Positions 1 through 8,679 of a DNA stretch of 64,000 nucleotides are shown here, in pieces (within the stretch, counting starts at the first letter, position 1; every line of letters begins with the position of its first letter). The translations under genes and the position numbers were made by a program. The notes beneath the pieces are model-generated. The model saw only the letters and a list, made by a program, of their open reading frames with translations, was not told the DNA's origin and did not search any database. Source of the DNA: Betaproteobacteria bacterium (GTDB lineage: Bacteria; Pseudomonadota; Gammaproteobacteria; Burkholderiales; SG8-39); assembly GCA_016713125.1 (NCBI GenBank), contig JADJPT010000006.1, positions 128,019 through 192,018 of the forward strand, read 5' to 3'.

Positions 1-678
1 GTCGTGCGGCGCCACCGACTTGCGGCGCGCCAGCTCCCACGTGCGGGCGCTGTAGCGGAAGGGCTTGGAGGTCAGCGCGCCGACCGGGCACAGGTCGATC
101 ATGTTTCCGGAGAGTTCGGAATCCACGGTTTTGCCGACGAAGGAGACGATCTCCGAATGCTCGCCGCGGCCGACCATGCCGAGTTCCATGACCCCGGCGA
201 TCTCCTGGCCGAAGCGCACGCAGCGCGTGCACTGAATGCAGCGGCTCATCTCCTCGGCGGAGACCAGCGGGCCGATGTCCTTGTGCAGCACCACACGCTT
301 TTCCTCGGCATAGCGCGAGGAAGAACCGCCATAGCCGACCGCGAGATCCTGCAGCTGGCACTCGCCGCCCTGGTCGCAGATCGGGCAATCCAGCGGATGG
401 TTGATCAGCAGGAACTCCATCACGCCGTTCTGCGCCTTTCGGGCGCCGGCGGAGTGCGTCTTGACCTTCATGCCGTCGGTGCACGGGGTGGCGCAGGCCG
501 GCAGGGGCTTGGGCGCCTTCTCGACCTCGACCAGACACATGCGACAGTTGGCCGCTATCGACAGCTTCTTGTGATAGCAGAAATGCGGCACGTAGATACC
601 CAGCTTGCTGGCCGCCTCCATGACGGTGGCGCCGTGCTGGACTTCGATTTCGCGGCCGTCGACTTCGACTTTGAGCAT
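1..678 (-). CDS. nuoG: NADH-quinone oxidoreductase subunit G, N-terminal part (cut by window edge)
   Basis: Iron-sulfur subunit of the peripheral arm of respiratory complex I; it passes electrons from NuoF/NuoE towards NuoB. About 226 N-terminal residues are present from ATG at 678. They show the 2Fe-2S ligands (CYHKKLSIAANCRMC), the CPICDQGGECQLQD motif and a RCIQCTRC cluster motif. The rest lies beyond base 1. It follows nuoF by 2 bases in the same operon. The family assignment is secure; only the C-terminal molybdopterin-like domain cannot be seen. Confidence 0.96.
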   Translation of the reverse strand, partial: MLKVEVDGREIEVQHGATVMEAASKLGIYVPHFCYHKKLSIAANCRMCLVEVEKAPKPLPACATPCTDGMKVKTHSAGARKAQNGVMEFLLINHPLDCPICDQGGECQLQDLAVGYGGSSSRYAEEKRVVLHKDIGPLVSAEEMSRCIQCTRCVRFGQEIAGVMELGMVGRGEHSEIVSFVGKTVDSELSGNMIDLCPVGALTSKPFRYSARTWELARRKSVAPHD

Positions 679-680
679 GG

Positions 681-2042
681 TCAGGCCGCCTCCGCCGCAG
701 GATGGGCTGTGGGGTGGGCAGCGCCGTGCACGCCGCTGCGGCCCCATTTCGGTTCCGTGTCGGCGCCCTGCACCAGGCAGCGCTGGTGCTCGATATGGTG
801 CTCGAACTCCGAACGGAAGTGCTTCAGAAAGCTTTTCACCGGCAGGGCCGCGGCGTCGCCCAGCGCGCAGATGGTGCGTCCGGCGATATTGTCGGAAACG
901 CTGTTCAGCAGTTCGAGGTCGCCGGGGCGACCCTTGCCGTTCTCGATGCGGTTGACCACGCGGTACAGCCAGCCCGTGCCTTCGCGGCAGGGCGTGCACT
1001 GGCCGCAGGACTCCTCGTAATAGAAGTACGAGAGACGCTCCAGGGCGCGAACCATGCAGGTGGTCTCGTCCATCACGATCACGGCGCCGGAGCCGAGCAT
1101 CGAACCGGCCTTGGCGATCGAGTCGTAGTCCATGTCGGTGGCCATCATGATGTCGGCCGGCAGCACGGGCATCGACGAGCCGCCGGGAATCACCGCCTTG
1201 AGCTTGTGTCCGGAGCGCACTCCGCCGGCCATCTCGAGCAGCTTGGCGAACGGCGTGCCTAGCTTGACCTCGTAATTGCCCGGCCGGTTGACATGTCCGG
1301 AGACCGAGAAGAGCTTGGTGCCCCCGTTGTTCGGCTTGCCCAGCGCGAGGAAAGCCTCGCCGCCGTTGCGCATGATCCACGGCACGGCTGCGAAGGTCTC
1401 GGTGTTGTTGATGGTGGTCGGCTTGCCGTACAGGCCGAAGCTGGCAGGGAACGGCGGCTTGAAGCGCGGCTGGCCCTTCTTGCCCTCGAGCGACTCGAGC
1501 AGCGCGGTTTCCTCGCCGCAGATGTAGGCGCCGTAGCCGGCATGTGCGTAGAGCTCGAAGCTGAACTCCGAGCCGAGGATCTTCTGTCCCAGCAGGCCGG
1601 CGGCGCGCGCCTCGGCCAGCGCCTCCTCGAAGCGCTCGTAGACTTCCCAGATCTCGCCGTGGATGTAGTTGTAGCCGGCGGTGGCGCCCATTGCGTAGGC
1701 GCCGATGATCATGCCTTCGATAACCGCATGCGGGTTGTAGCGCAGCAGGTCGCGATCCTTGCAGGTGCCCGGCTCGCCCTCGTCCGAATTGCACACCAGG
1801 TACTTGGCGCCCGGGAACTGGCGCGGCATGAAGCTCCACTTCAGGCCGGTCGGGAAGCCCGCGCCGCCGCGGCCGCGCAGGCCGGATTTCTTGACCTCGG
1901 CGATCACGTCCTCTGGCTTGACGTGTTCGGCGACGAGCTTCCTGAGGGCCGCGTAGCCGCCGCGCTTCTCGTAATCGGCGAGCCGCCAGTTGTGGCCGTC
2001 GATGCCGGCCATCAGGATCGCGTCGGGTCCGTAGTTAAGCAT
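681..2042 (-). CDS. nuoF: NADH-quinone oxidoreductase subunit F
   Basis: NADH- and FMN-binding subunit of complex I, the electron entry point on the cytoplasmic side. The 453-residue product has the glycine-rich GRGGAGFPTGLKW stretch near residue 60 for FMN/NADH binding. The 4Fe-4S motif ESCGQCTPCREGT lies near residue 350. Length is normal for the family. It lies 1 base downstream of nuoE and 2 bases upstream of nuoG, so translation is probably coupled. Confidence 0.97.
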   Translation of the reverse strand: MLNYGPDAILMAGIDGHNWRLADYEKRGGYAALRKLVAEHVKPEDVIAEVKKSGLRGRGGAGFPTGLKWSFMPRQFPGAKYLVCNSDEGEPGTCKDRDLLRYNPHAVIEGMIIGAYAMGATAGYNYIHGEIWEVYERFEEALAEARAAGLLGQKILGSEFSFELYAHAGYGAYICGEETALLESLEGKKGQPRFKPPFPASFGLYGKPTTINNTETFAAVPWIMRNGGEAFLALGKPNNGGTKLFSVSGHVNRPGNYEVKLGTPFAKLLEMAGGVRSGHKLKAVIPGGSSMPVLPADIMMATDMDYDSIAKAGSMLGSGAVIVMDETTCMVRALERLSYFYYEESCGQCTPCREGTGWLYRVVNRIENGKGRPGDLELLNSVSDNIAGRTICALGDAAALPVKSFLKHFRSEFEHHIEHQRCLVQGADTEPKWGRSGVHGAAHPTAHPAAEAA

Positions 2043-2043
2043 C

Positions 2044-2526
2044 TCAGGCCTTCCGGAGGTCGGCGATCAGCGCGTCGAGCTTGTGGTTCGACATGAAGTC
2101 GCACATGCGCTTGTTGTTGACCAGCACCACCGGCGCCATCGAGCAGGCGCCCATGCACTCGCCCTCCTTCAGCGTGAACTTGCCGTCCGGCGTGGTCTGA
2201 TTGAAATCGATGCCCAGCCGCGACTTCAGGTGGTCGGCGGCCGCCAGCGAGCCCTGCAGCCCGCAGGGCAGGCAGGTGCAGATGGTGATCTTGTGCGTGC
2301 CGACCGGCTGCAGGTTGTACATGTTGTAGAAGGTCGCCACTTCCTGGACCGCCACCGGCGGCATCTGCAGGTACGCCGCCACGAACTCCATGGTCTCCGG
2401 GGCCAGCCAGCCCTTTTCGTCCTGCGCGATGATCAGCGCACCCATCACCGCGGACTGCTTCTGGTCGGCCGGGTACTTGGCGATCTCGCGGTCGATTTTC
2501 TTCAGGGATTCGGCGGAAAGGCTCAT
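2044..2526 (-). CDS. nuoE: NADH-quinone oxidoreductase subunit E
   Basis: 24-kDa-type thioredoxin-fold subunit carrying the 2Fe-2S cluster next to NuoF. The start is ATG at 2526, giving 160 residues. A longer open frame upstream in this phase runs antisense-like through nuoD and is ignored. Cluster ligands are visible as CTCLPC and CMGACSMAP. The gene sits between nuoD (27 bases upstream) and nuoF (1 base downstream). Confidence 0.96.
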   Translation of the reverse strand: MSLSAESLKKIDREIAKYPADQKQSAVMGALIIAQDEKGWLAPETMEFVAAYLQMPPVAVQEVATFYNMYNLQPVGTHKITICTCLPCGLQGSLAAADHLKSRLGIDFNQTTPDGKFTLKEGECMGACSMAPVVLVNNKRMCDFMSNHKLDALIADLRKA

Positions 2527-2552
2527 GTGTCGCTCTTGTATCGCTCGTTCGC

Positions 2553-3806
2553 TCAGCGGTCGATTTCGCCGAACACGATGTCCTGCGTGCCGATGATGGC
2601 CACGGCGTCGGCGATCATGTGGCCGCGCGCCATCTCGTCGAGCGCCGCCAGGTGCGGGAAACCCGGGGCGCGGATCTTCAGGCGATACGGCTTGTTGGCG
2701 CCGTCCGATACCAGGTAGATGCCGAACTCCCCCTTGGGATGCTCGACCGCCGCGTAAGCCTCGCCCTCGGGCACATGCATGCCTTCGGTGAACAGCTTGA
2801 AGTGGTGGATCAGCTCTTCCATGTTCTGCTTCATCTCGACGCGCGAGGGCGGCGCGATCTTGTGGTTCGACGTGATCACCGGGCCCGGGTTCGCGCGCAG
2901 CCAGTCGACGCATTGCGCGATGATGCGGTTGGACTGCCGCAGCTCCTCGACGCGCACCAGGTAACGGTCGTAGCAGTCGCCGTTCACGCCGACCGGGATA
3001 TCGAAGTCCAGCCTGTCGTAGACCTCGTAAGGCTGCTTCTTGCGCAGATCCCATTCGATGCCCGAGCCACGCAACATGGCGCCCGAGAAGCCCAGCGCCA
3101 TGGCGCGCTCCGGCGAGACCACGCCCACGCCCACCGTGCGCTGCTTCCAGATGCGGTTCTCGGTCAACAGGGTCTCGTAGTCGTCCACGCAGGCCGGGAA
3201 ACGCCGCGTGAAGTCCTCGATGAAATCGAGCAGCGAACCCTGGCGGTTCTCGTTGAGTTTGCCGACCTCGCGCGCGTTGTGAATCTTCGAGGCCTGATAC
3301 TGCGGCATCGAGTCCGGCAGGTCGCGGTAGACGCCCCCGGGACGGTAGTACGCCGCGTGCATGCGCGCCCCGGACACCGCCTCGTAGCAGTCCATCAGGT
3401 CTTCCCGCTCGCGGAAGCAGTACAGGAAGATGGTCATCGCGCCGATGTCCAGACCGTGCGCGCCCAGCCAGAGCAGATGGTTCAGGATGCGCGTGATCTC
3501 GTCGAACATCACGCGGATGTACTGTGCGCGCAGCGGCACCTCGATGCCGGCGAGCTTCTCGATCGCCATCACGTAGGCGTGCTCGTTGCACATCATCGAA
3601 ACGTAGTCGAGCCGGTCCATGTAGGGAACCGACTGGATGAAGGTCTTCGATTCGGCCAGCTTCTCGGTGGCACGGTGCAGCAGCCCGATGTGCGGGTCGG
3701 CGCGCTGTATGACTTCACCGTCCAGTTCGAGCACCAGGCGCAGCACGCCGTGCGCGGCCGGATGCTGCGGACCGAAGTTCAGCGTGTAGTTGCGGATCTC
3801 CGCCAT
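2553..3806 (-). CDS. nuoD: NADH-quinone oxidoreductase subunit D
   Basis: 49-kDa-type subunit related to the large subunit of NiFe hydrogenases; with NuoB it forms the quinone-reduction site. The 417-residue product begins MAEIRNYTLNFGPQHPAAHG, the conserved start containing the HPAAHG quinone-site histidines. It ends FGEIDR as usual for the family. Its ATG overlaps the nuoC stop by one base at 3806. It is a separate gene here, not fused to nuoC as in enterobacteria. Confidence 0.97.
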   Translation of the reverse strand: MAEIRNYTLNFGPQHPAAHGVLRLVLELDGEVIQRADPHIGLLHRATEKLAESKTFIQSVPYMDRLDYVSMMCNEHAYVMAIEKLAGIEVPLRAQYIRVMFDEITRILNHLLWLGAHGLDIGAMTIFLYCFREREDLMDCYEAVSGARMHAAYYRPGGVYRDLPDSMPQYQASKIHNAREVGKLNENRQGSLLDFIEDFTRRFPACVDDYETLLTENRIWKQRTVGVGVVSPERAMALGFSGAMLRGSGIEWDLRKKQPYEVYDRLDFDIPVGVNGDCYDRYLVRVEELRQSNRIIAQCVDWLRANPGPVITSNHKIAPPSRVEMKQNMEELIHHFKLFTEGMHVPEGEAYAAVEHPKGEFGIYLVSDGANKPYRLKIRAPGFPHLAALDEMARGHMIADAVAIIGTQDIVFGEIDR

Positions 3807-4408
3807 TACTTGCCGCCTTCCGCGTAGTGCTCTTCACGCACGATGCGCGGCGTGGTCTCGCGCGGCTCGATGGTGACCGGCTGGTAGATCACCCGCTTCT
3901 GCTCGGGGTCGTAGCGCATCTCGACGTAACCGGTGACCGGGAAGTCCTTGCGGAACGGATGGCCGACGAAACCGTAGTCGGTCAGGATGCGGCGCAGGTC
4001 GGGATGGCCGTCGAACACGATGCCGAACAGATCGAAGGCCTCGCGCTCGAACCAGCCGACCGAGGGCCAGACGCCGATCATCGATTCGACCAGCGGGAAA
4101 TCGTCGTCCGGGCACAGCGTGCGCACGCGCAGCCTGACGTTGTGGGTGATCGACAGCAGGTGCAGCACCACGCCGAAGCGCGGAGCCTCGCGCGGCGCAT
4201 CACCGTAGGTCGAGTAATCCATGCCGCACAGATCGACGAGTTCCTCGAAGCGCAGCTCGGCATGATCGCGCAGCAACCGGGCGACGCCGGGGTAGTCCGC
4301 GGCCTTCACTTCCAGCGTGAGTTCGCCCAACGCCTCGCCAAGGCGGGCGACGCGCTCCCCGAGGACCTGGTTCAATGCGTCGTGCAGACGCTGCAGGCGT
4401 GGCGTCAT
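3806..4408 (-). CDS. nuoC: NADH-quinone oxidoreductase subunit C
   Basis: 30-kDa-type subunit of the complex I peripheral arm, needed for assembly with NuoD. The ATG at 4408 gives 200 residues. The family signature ESMIGVWPSVGWFEREAFDL followed by FGIVFDGHPDLRRIL and GHPFRKDFP is present. The open frame extends further upstream, but that part is antisense noise inside nuoB. The gene lies 2 bases after nuoB and overlaps the nuoD start. Confidence 0.96.
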   Translation of the reverse strand: MTPRLQRLHDALNQVLGERVARLGEALGELTLEVKAADYPGVARLLRDHAELRFEELVDLCGMDYSTYGDAPREAPRFGVVLHLLSITHNVRLRVRTLCPDDDFPLVESMIGVWPSVGWFEREAFDLFGIVFDGHPDLRRILTDYGFVGHPFRKDFPVTGYVEMRYDPEQKRVIYQPVTIEPRETTPRIVREEHYAEGGK

Positions 4409-4410
4409 GT

Positions 4411-4887
4411 TCACCGGGCGATGGTGTTGGTGCGTTTGATCTTGTTCTGCAGCTGGATGACGCCGTAGAGCAGCGCTTCCGCGGTCGGCGGGCAGCCCGG
4501 CACATAGACGTCCACCGGCACGATGCGGTCGCAGCCGCGCACCACAGAATACGAGTAGTGGTAGTAGCCGCCGCCGTTGGCGCAGGACCCCATCGACACC
4601 ACCCAGCGCGGCTCCGCCATCTGGTCGTAGACCTTGCGCAGCGCAGGCGCCATCTTGTTGCACAGCGTACCGGCGACGATCATCACGTCGGCCTGGCGCG
4701 GGCTGGGGCGGAACACGATGCCGAAGCGGTCCAGGTCGTAGCGGGCCGCACCCGCCTGCATCATCTCCACGGCGCAGCAGGCCAGGCCGAAAGTCATCGG
4801 CCAGAGCGAGCCGGTGCGCGTCCAATTGATCAGCTTGTCGGCCGTCGTGGTGACGAAGCCCTGCTGCAGTACGCCTTCAATGCCCAT
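4411..4887 (-). CDS. nuoB: NADH-quinone oxidoreductase subunit B
   Basis: PSST-type subunit carrying the terminal 4Fe-4S cluster N2 that reduces quinone. The 158-residue product shows the consecutive cysteines of CCAVEMM, then GSCANGGGYY and VPGCPP, the full N2 ligand set. Short spacing (3 bases to nuoA, 2 to nuoC) places it firmly in the nuo operon. Confidence 0.97.
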   Translation of the reverse strand: MGIEGVLQQGFVTTTADKLINWTRTGSLWPMTFGLACCAVEMMQAGAARYDLDRFGIVFRPSPRQADVMIVAGTLCNKMAPALRKVYDQMAEPRWVVSMGSCANGGGYYHYSYSVVRGCDRIVPVDVYVPGCPPTAEALLYGVIQLQNKIKRTNTIAR

Positions 4888-4890
4888 GCG

Positions 4891-5247
4891 CTACTCCCAC
4901 TCCAGCGCGCCCTTCATCCACTCGTAGACGAAGCCCACGACCAGGATGCCGAGAAAGACCATCATCGACAGGAAACCGAACAGGCCGATCTCGTCCAGCA
5001 CCACCGCCCACGGAAACAGGAAGGCGATTTCGAGGTCGAACAGGATGAACAGGATGGCCACCAGGTAGTAGCGCACATCGAACTTCATGCGCGCGTCCTC
5101 GAACGCCTCGAAGCCGCACTCGTAGGGCGAATTCTTCTCGGCGTCGGGGCGGCTGGGGCCGAGCAGCTTACCCAGCAGCATGGGAACTACGCCGACCGCG
5201 ATGCCGACGCAGATGAACAGGAGAATCGGAAAGTACTCTGCAAGCAT
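4891..5247 (-). CDS. nuoA: NADH-quinone oxidoreductase subunit A
   Basis: Small membrane subunit with three transmembrane helices, first gene of the nuo operon. The 118-residue product has the conserved loop SPYECGFEAFEDARMKFDVR near residues 41-60, which contributes to the quinone chamber. The promoter presumably lies between here and tRNA-Leu, or transcription comes from the tpiA-secG side. Confidence 0.96.
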   Translation of the reverse strand: MLAEYFPILLFICVGIAVGVVPMLLGKLLGPSRPDAEKNSPYECGFEAFEDARMKFDVRYYLVAILFILFDLEIAFLFPWAVVLDEIGLFGFLSMMVFLGILVVGFVYEWMKGALEWE

Positions 5248-5360
5248 TCGTTGCAGCCCCGGTGCGCGGAGCCGGACCTTGATCTCGTGATTCGCTTTGT
5301 TATGGGTTCGGGCTTCGTTCTTGCCGCGAAGCCGCTACGCAGGCTCCGCTTCCTTCTTGT

Positions 5361-5448
5361 TGGTGCCCACGAGCAGACTCGAACTGCTACGGCTGTTTAG
5401 GCCACCAGCCCCTCAAGCTGGCGTGTCTACCAATTTCACCACGTGGGC
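5361..5448 (-). tRNA. tRNA-Leu (anticodon GAG)
   Basis: Read on the minus strand the 88-base segment folds as a class II tRNA. The acceptor stem GCCCACG pairs with CGTGGGC and is followed by A and an encoded CCA. The D-loop has GTGAAATTGGTAGAC. The anticodon stem CCAGC/GCTGG encloses TTGAGGG, giving GAG. A long variable arm and TTCGAGTC in the T-loop follow. It lies between secG and nuoA, as is common in betaproteobacteria. Bases 5449-5545 towards secG show no further gene. Confidence 0.95.
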
Positions 5449-5545
5449 TGTGACTTCCTTGTTACCGAGGCGTCCGACGATCTCGCCGGACGGTTGCAAT
5501 TATCCCCTAAAAATCGCCGGACGAAAAAAAACCGGACCCGCTGCT

Positions 5546-5914
5546 TCAGTTCGGCACGTCCTTGGGCTTGGCGGGCGCGGATTCCACCGGCTTCTCCGCC
5601 GCGGACGAAGCCGCGGGCACGGCTTTCGCCGGCTCGGTCTTGACCGCATCCATGACGCCGCCGCTGGCCTTGGGCTTGTTGGTGGCCAGATACGCCAGGC
5701 CCAGGCTGCTGATGAAGAACACCGTCGCGAGGACCGCAGTCGCGCGCGACAGGAAATTCGCCGAGCCCGTGGCGCCGAACAGGCTGCTCGAGGAGCCGCC
5801 GCCGAAGCCCGAGCCCATGTCCGCGCCCTTGCCGTGCTGCAGAAGCACCAGAGCGATGATGGCCAGTGCCACCAGCACGTGCACGATCAGCGCCAACTTC
5901 ATCCACATATCCAT
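5546..5914 (-). CDS. secG: Protein translocase subunit SecG
   Basis: Auxiliary inner-membrane subunit of the SecYEG translocon. The 122-residue product has two hydrophobic helices (about residues 5-25 and 55-77) separated by a glycine/serine loop, GADMGSGFGGGSSSSLFG. This loop is the SecG hallmark. The C-terminus is a long Ala/Pro/Lys-rich tail typical of betaproteobacterial SecG. It lies 6 bases downstream of tpiA. Confidence 0.95.
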   Translation of the reverse strand: MDMWMKLALIVHVLVALAIIALVLLQHGKGADMGSGFGGGSSSSLFGATGSANFLSRATAVLATVFFISSLGLAYLATNKPKASGGVMDAVKTEPAKAVPAASSAAEKPVESAPAKPKDVPN

Positions 5915-5920
5915 CTCAAC

Positions 5921-6679
5921 TCACCCTTTGCGCGCTGCGTTGCAGATCGCCAGAAAATCATTCGCGACCAGCGATGCTCCGCCGATCAGCCCGCCGTCGA
6001 CATCCGCCATGGCGAATATCTCCGACGCGTTGGAAGCCTTCACACTGCCTCCGTAGAGGATGCGCAGGCCCTGCGCCACCTTCGCGTCCCGCGCCGCGAC
6101 ACGCGAGCGCAGGAACGCATGCACGTCCTGCGCCTGCTGCGGCGAGGCCGTGCGACCCGTGCCTATCGCCCATACCGGCTCGTAGGCCAGCACCGCGCCG
6201 GCCAGGGCCTGCACCCCGGCCGTGTCCATCACCGCATCGAGCTGACGGCCCACCACTTCCTCGGTGCGCCCGGCTTCGCGCTCGGCCAGCGATTCGCCCA
6301 GGCACAGCAGCGGGACAATGCCGGCCCCAGCCGCGGCGACGAACTTCGCCGCCACCTGCGCGTCGCTCTCGCCGAAGATGCTGCGGCGTTCCGAATGCCC
6401 GACCAGCACGTAGCGGCAGCCGAACTCGGCCAGCATCGATGCGGACACCTCACCCGTATACGCGCCGGCGGCGTGCTCGCTCACCGTCTGCGCGCCCAGC
6501 ACCGGCAGCGCGCCCTTGAGCGCCTGCGCGGCCTGTGCCAGGTAGGGGAACGGCACGCAGACCGCGCACTCCACCCCGGCCAGGGACTGCGTCCCGGCCG
6601 AGACGGCCTGCAGCAGCGCGGCGTTGGCGGCCAGGCTGCCGTTCATCTTCCAGTTGCCAGCGACAAAGCGACCGCGCAT
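5921..6679 (-). CDS. tpiA: Triosephosphate isomerase
   Basis: Glycolytic enzyme interconverting glyceraldehyde 3-phosphate and dihydroxyacetone phosphate. The 252-residue TIM barrel has the N-terminal GNWKMNG (catalytic Lys), GHSERR (catalytic His), YEPVWAIGTG (catalytic Glu and phosphate loop) and YGGSVKASN. Length is normal. It heads the tpiA-secG-tRNA-nuo arrangement. Bases 6680-6813 separate it from dctM and show no gene. Confidence 0.97.
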   Translation of the reverse strand: MRGRFVAGNWKMNGSLAANAALLQAVSAGTQSLAGVECAVCVPFPYLAQAAQALKGALPVLGAQTVSEHAAGAYTGEVSASMLAEFGCRYVLVGHSERRSIFGESDAQVAAKFVAAAGAGIVPLLCLGESLAEREAGRTEEVVGRQLDAVMDTAGVQALAGAVLAYEPVWAIGTGRTASPQQAQDVHAFLRSRVAARDAKVAQGLRILYGGSVKASNASEIFAMADVDGGLIGGASLVANDFLAICNAARKG

Positions 6680-6813
6680 GTGGGGATCCCGGGATACGTC
6701 GAGAAAAGCGCGCGATTTTACCGTGTTTGCGCAGGGGGGGCAAACCGGATGGATCCTAGGAACTCTCGCCGGATCAGGAAATTAGCCGCATGTTGCGCGG
6801 CAGCGAAGCGGCT

Positions 6814-8094
6814 TCAGAGGTAGCCCAGCATGCGCGGCACGAAGAGCACGATCTCCGGCACGAAGGTCAGCAGCAACAGCAGGGCCGTCATCACGCCGAC
6901 CAGCCACAGGCACCAGCCGATGGTCGACTCGATGGAGATGTTGGCCAGCCGGCAGGTCACCATCAGGTTGACCGCGGTGGGCGGCGTGAACTGACCGATC
7001 GCCACGTTGATGGTCATGATGATGCCGAGCCAGACCAGGTCCCAGTCGTAGGCCTTGGCCAGCGGCAGCAGAAAAGGCAGGAACACGAAGTACGTCGCCG
7101 AAGCGTCCAGGGCCGTGCCGGCCACCAGCAGCATGAGGGTGATGGCCAGCAGCACGGCGACCTCGCTGGTGCCGGTCGAGGTCAGCCAGCGCGCGAAGTC
7201 GTTGAACACGCCGATGGTGTCCACCGCCCAGCCGAACAGCATGGCCAGGCCGACCATGAACAGGATCACCGCGGAAATCTCCGCCGCCTCGGCGAGCAGG
7301 TCCCAGACCTGGCCCCAGCGCATGGAACGGTAGACCACCAGCCCGACGAACAGTCCGTACGCCACCGCGACCACGGCCGCCTCGGTAGGCGTGAACATGC
7401 CCGAGCGCATGCCGCCCAGGATGATCACCGGCGCCAGCAGGCCCCAGCCGGCCTCCCGAAAGCTCTTCCAGAACGCTGGCGCCGGCTCCGGATCATTGGC
7501 GCCCCAGCCATGGATCCTGGCGAACGCCAGCGAAGCGAGAATCAGCGCGAGGCCGCACAGCAGGCCCGGCACCAGCCCGGCCGCGAACAGGGCCTGCACA
7601 CTGGCCTGCGGCACCAGCACCGAATAGATGATCAACGCAATGGAAGGCGGGATGACGATCGCGGTCGAGCCGCCGGCGGCGATGAGTGCGGCGGAAAACT
7701 CCCGGGGATATCCGGCGCGCGTCATGGCCGGGATCAGGATCGCCCCCACCGCCGCGGCGTCGGCCGGCCCGGATCCGGAGATCCCGCCCAGGATCATGCA
7801 GACGATCACGGCCGCCACGGCCAGGCCGCCGGCGCGCTTGCCGACGATGGATTCGGCCAGGCGCACCAGGCGCCCCGCCACACCGGAGCGCTCGAAAATC
7901 ATGCCGGCCAGGATGAACACCGGTATCGCGATCAGCGGGTACTTGGCGATCGCGCCGTAGACATTGGTCGGGATGGACATCATGCCCATCTTGGCCGCGG
8001 CGATCACCGCCACGCCGGACAGGCCCAGCGCCACCGCCAGCGGCACGGCCGCGCACATCAGCACTGCAAAACTGAGGAACAGCAGCCAGCTCAC
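6814..8094 (-). CDS. dctM: TRAP transporter large permease (DctM-like)
   Basis: Large membrane subunit of a tripartite ATP-independent periplasmic transporter, which moves an organic acid with sodium. About 426 residues and a dozen hydrophobic helices; it contains the family stretch MILGGISGSGPADAAAVGAI and a conserved FTPPTAVN motif near the C-terminus. The GTG start at 8094 overlaps the dctQ stop in a GTGA tetranucleotide. The open frame continues upstream, but that part is out-of-frame dctQ sequence. The substrate is unknown. Confidence 0.92.
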   Translation of the reverse strand: MSWLLFLSFAVLMCAAVPLAVALGLSGVAVIAAAKMGMMSIPTNVYGAIAKYPLIAIPVFILAGMIFERSGVAGRLVRLAESIVGKRAGGLAVAAVIVCMILGGISGSGPADAAAVGAILIPAMTRAGYPREFSAALIAAGGSTAIVIPPSIALIIYSVLVPQASVQALFAAGLVPGLLCGLALILASLAFARIHGWGANDPEPAPAFWKSFREAGWGLLAPVIILGGMRSGMFTPTEAAVVAVAYGLFVGLVVYRSMRWGQVWDLLAEAAEISAVILFMVGLAMLFGWAVDTIGVFNDFARWLTSTGTSEVAVLLAITLMLLVAGTALDASATYFVFLPFLLPLAKAYDWDLVWLGIIMTINVAIGQFTPPTAVNLMVTCRLANISIESTIGWCLWLVGVMTALLLLLTFVPEIVLFVPRMLGYL

Positions 8095-8603
8095 GGCAGC
8101 GTCCTGGTGCGCCAGACGTGTGCGAAGCCCTGCGCGATGCGCGCCAGCACCAGCAGCGAGAGCAGCGGCAGCCACACGGTGTAGATCCATTGCTGCCAGC
8201 CCAGGCCCGGCGAGGTCACCTCCATGTCGAAGTCGTCCCAGGCCATGCGCGCCCCGTACCAGGCCAGCAGGCCCAGCATCAGCGCGCTCATCGCCAGGCC
8301 GAACAGCAGGAAGCGTCGCCTCCACGCGGCGCCGAACTTGTCGACGAAGTAGGTGACGGCAATCTGGTTGCCGTCGAGGAAGGCCTTGGCCGAACCGATG
8401 AAGGTCAGGAACACCAGCAGGAACACCGACACTTCCTCGGTGAACGCGAAGGAGAAGTCGGTGAAGTAACGCACCAGCACGTTGGCCAGCGTGATCAGCA
8501 CGATGGCCGCCATCGCCGCCGCACCCAGGAATCGCTCGACGTGAAAACGCGCACCCGGCGGCAGCGTGGGCGGGGGCGGTGCGGACGGATCGATTTCCAG
8601 CAA
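8091..8603 (-). CDS. dctQ: TRAP transporter small permease (DctQ-like)
   Basis: Small four-helix membrane subunit of the TRAP transporter. I prefer the TTG at 8603 (170 residues) because AGGGGAG lies about 7 bases upstream. An earlier TTG at 8624 abuts a stem-loop and would have its ribosome site masked. The family pattern VLVRYFTDFSFAFTEEV is present near residue 45. It is followed by dctM with a 4-base overlap. The start is the only doubtful point. Confidence 0.87.
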   Translation of the reverse strand: MLEIDPSAPPPPTLPPGARFHVERFLGAAAMAAIVLITLANVLVRYFTDFSFAFTEEVSVFLLVFLTFIGSAKAFLDGNQIAVTYFVDKFGAAWRRRFLLFGLAMSALMLGLLAWYGARMAWDDFDMEVTSPGLGWQQWIYTVWLPLLSLLVLARIAQGFAHVWRTRTLP

Positions 8604-8624
8604 GCTTCGCTCTCCCCTGAACAA

Positions 8625-8650
8625 GAACGCCGCGGCGGTGCGCGGCGTTC
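8625..8650 (-). terminator. Stem-loop between dctP and dctQ
   Basis: GAACGCCGCG and CGCGGCGTTC form a perfect 10-bp stem around a 6-base loop, in the gap between the binding-protein gene and the permease genes. No T-tract follows, so it is more likely an mRNA-stabilising or partially attenuating hairpin than a full terminator. Such an element would favour more binding protein than permease. Confidence 0.6.
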
Positions 8651-8679
8651 CCGATCTGCCCTGCGCCAGCGCGCCTCTG

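Noticed and set aside
2619..3827. Long plus-strand open frame opposite nuoD (402 codons), and similar long frames opposite most genes
   Set aside because: Composition is Arg/His/Val-rich antisense of conserved genes, as expected at high GC; no family features.
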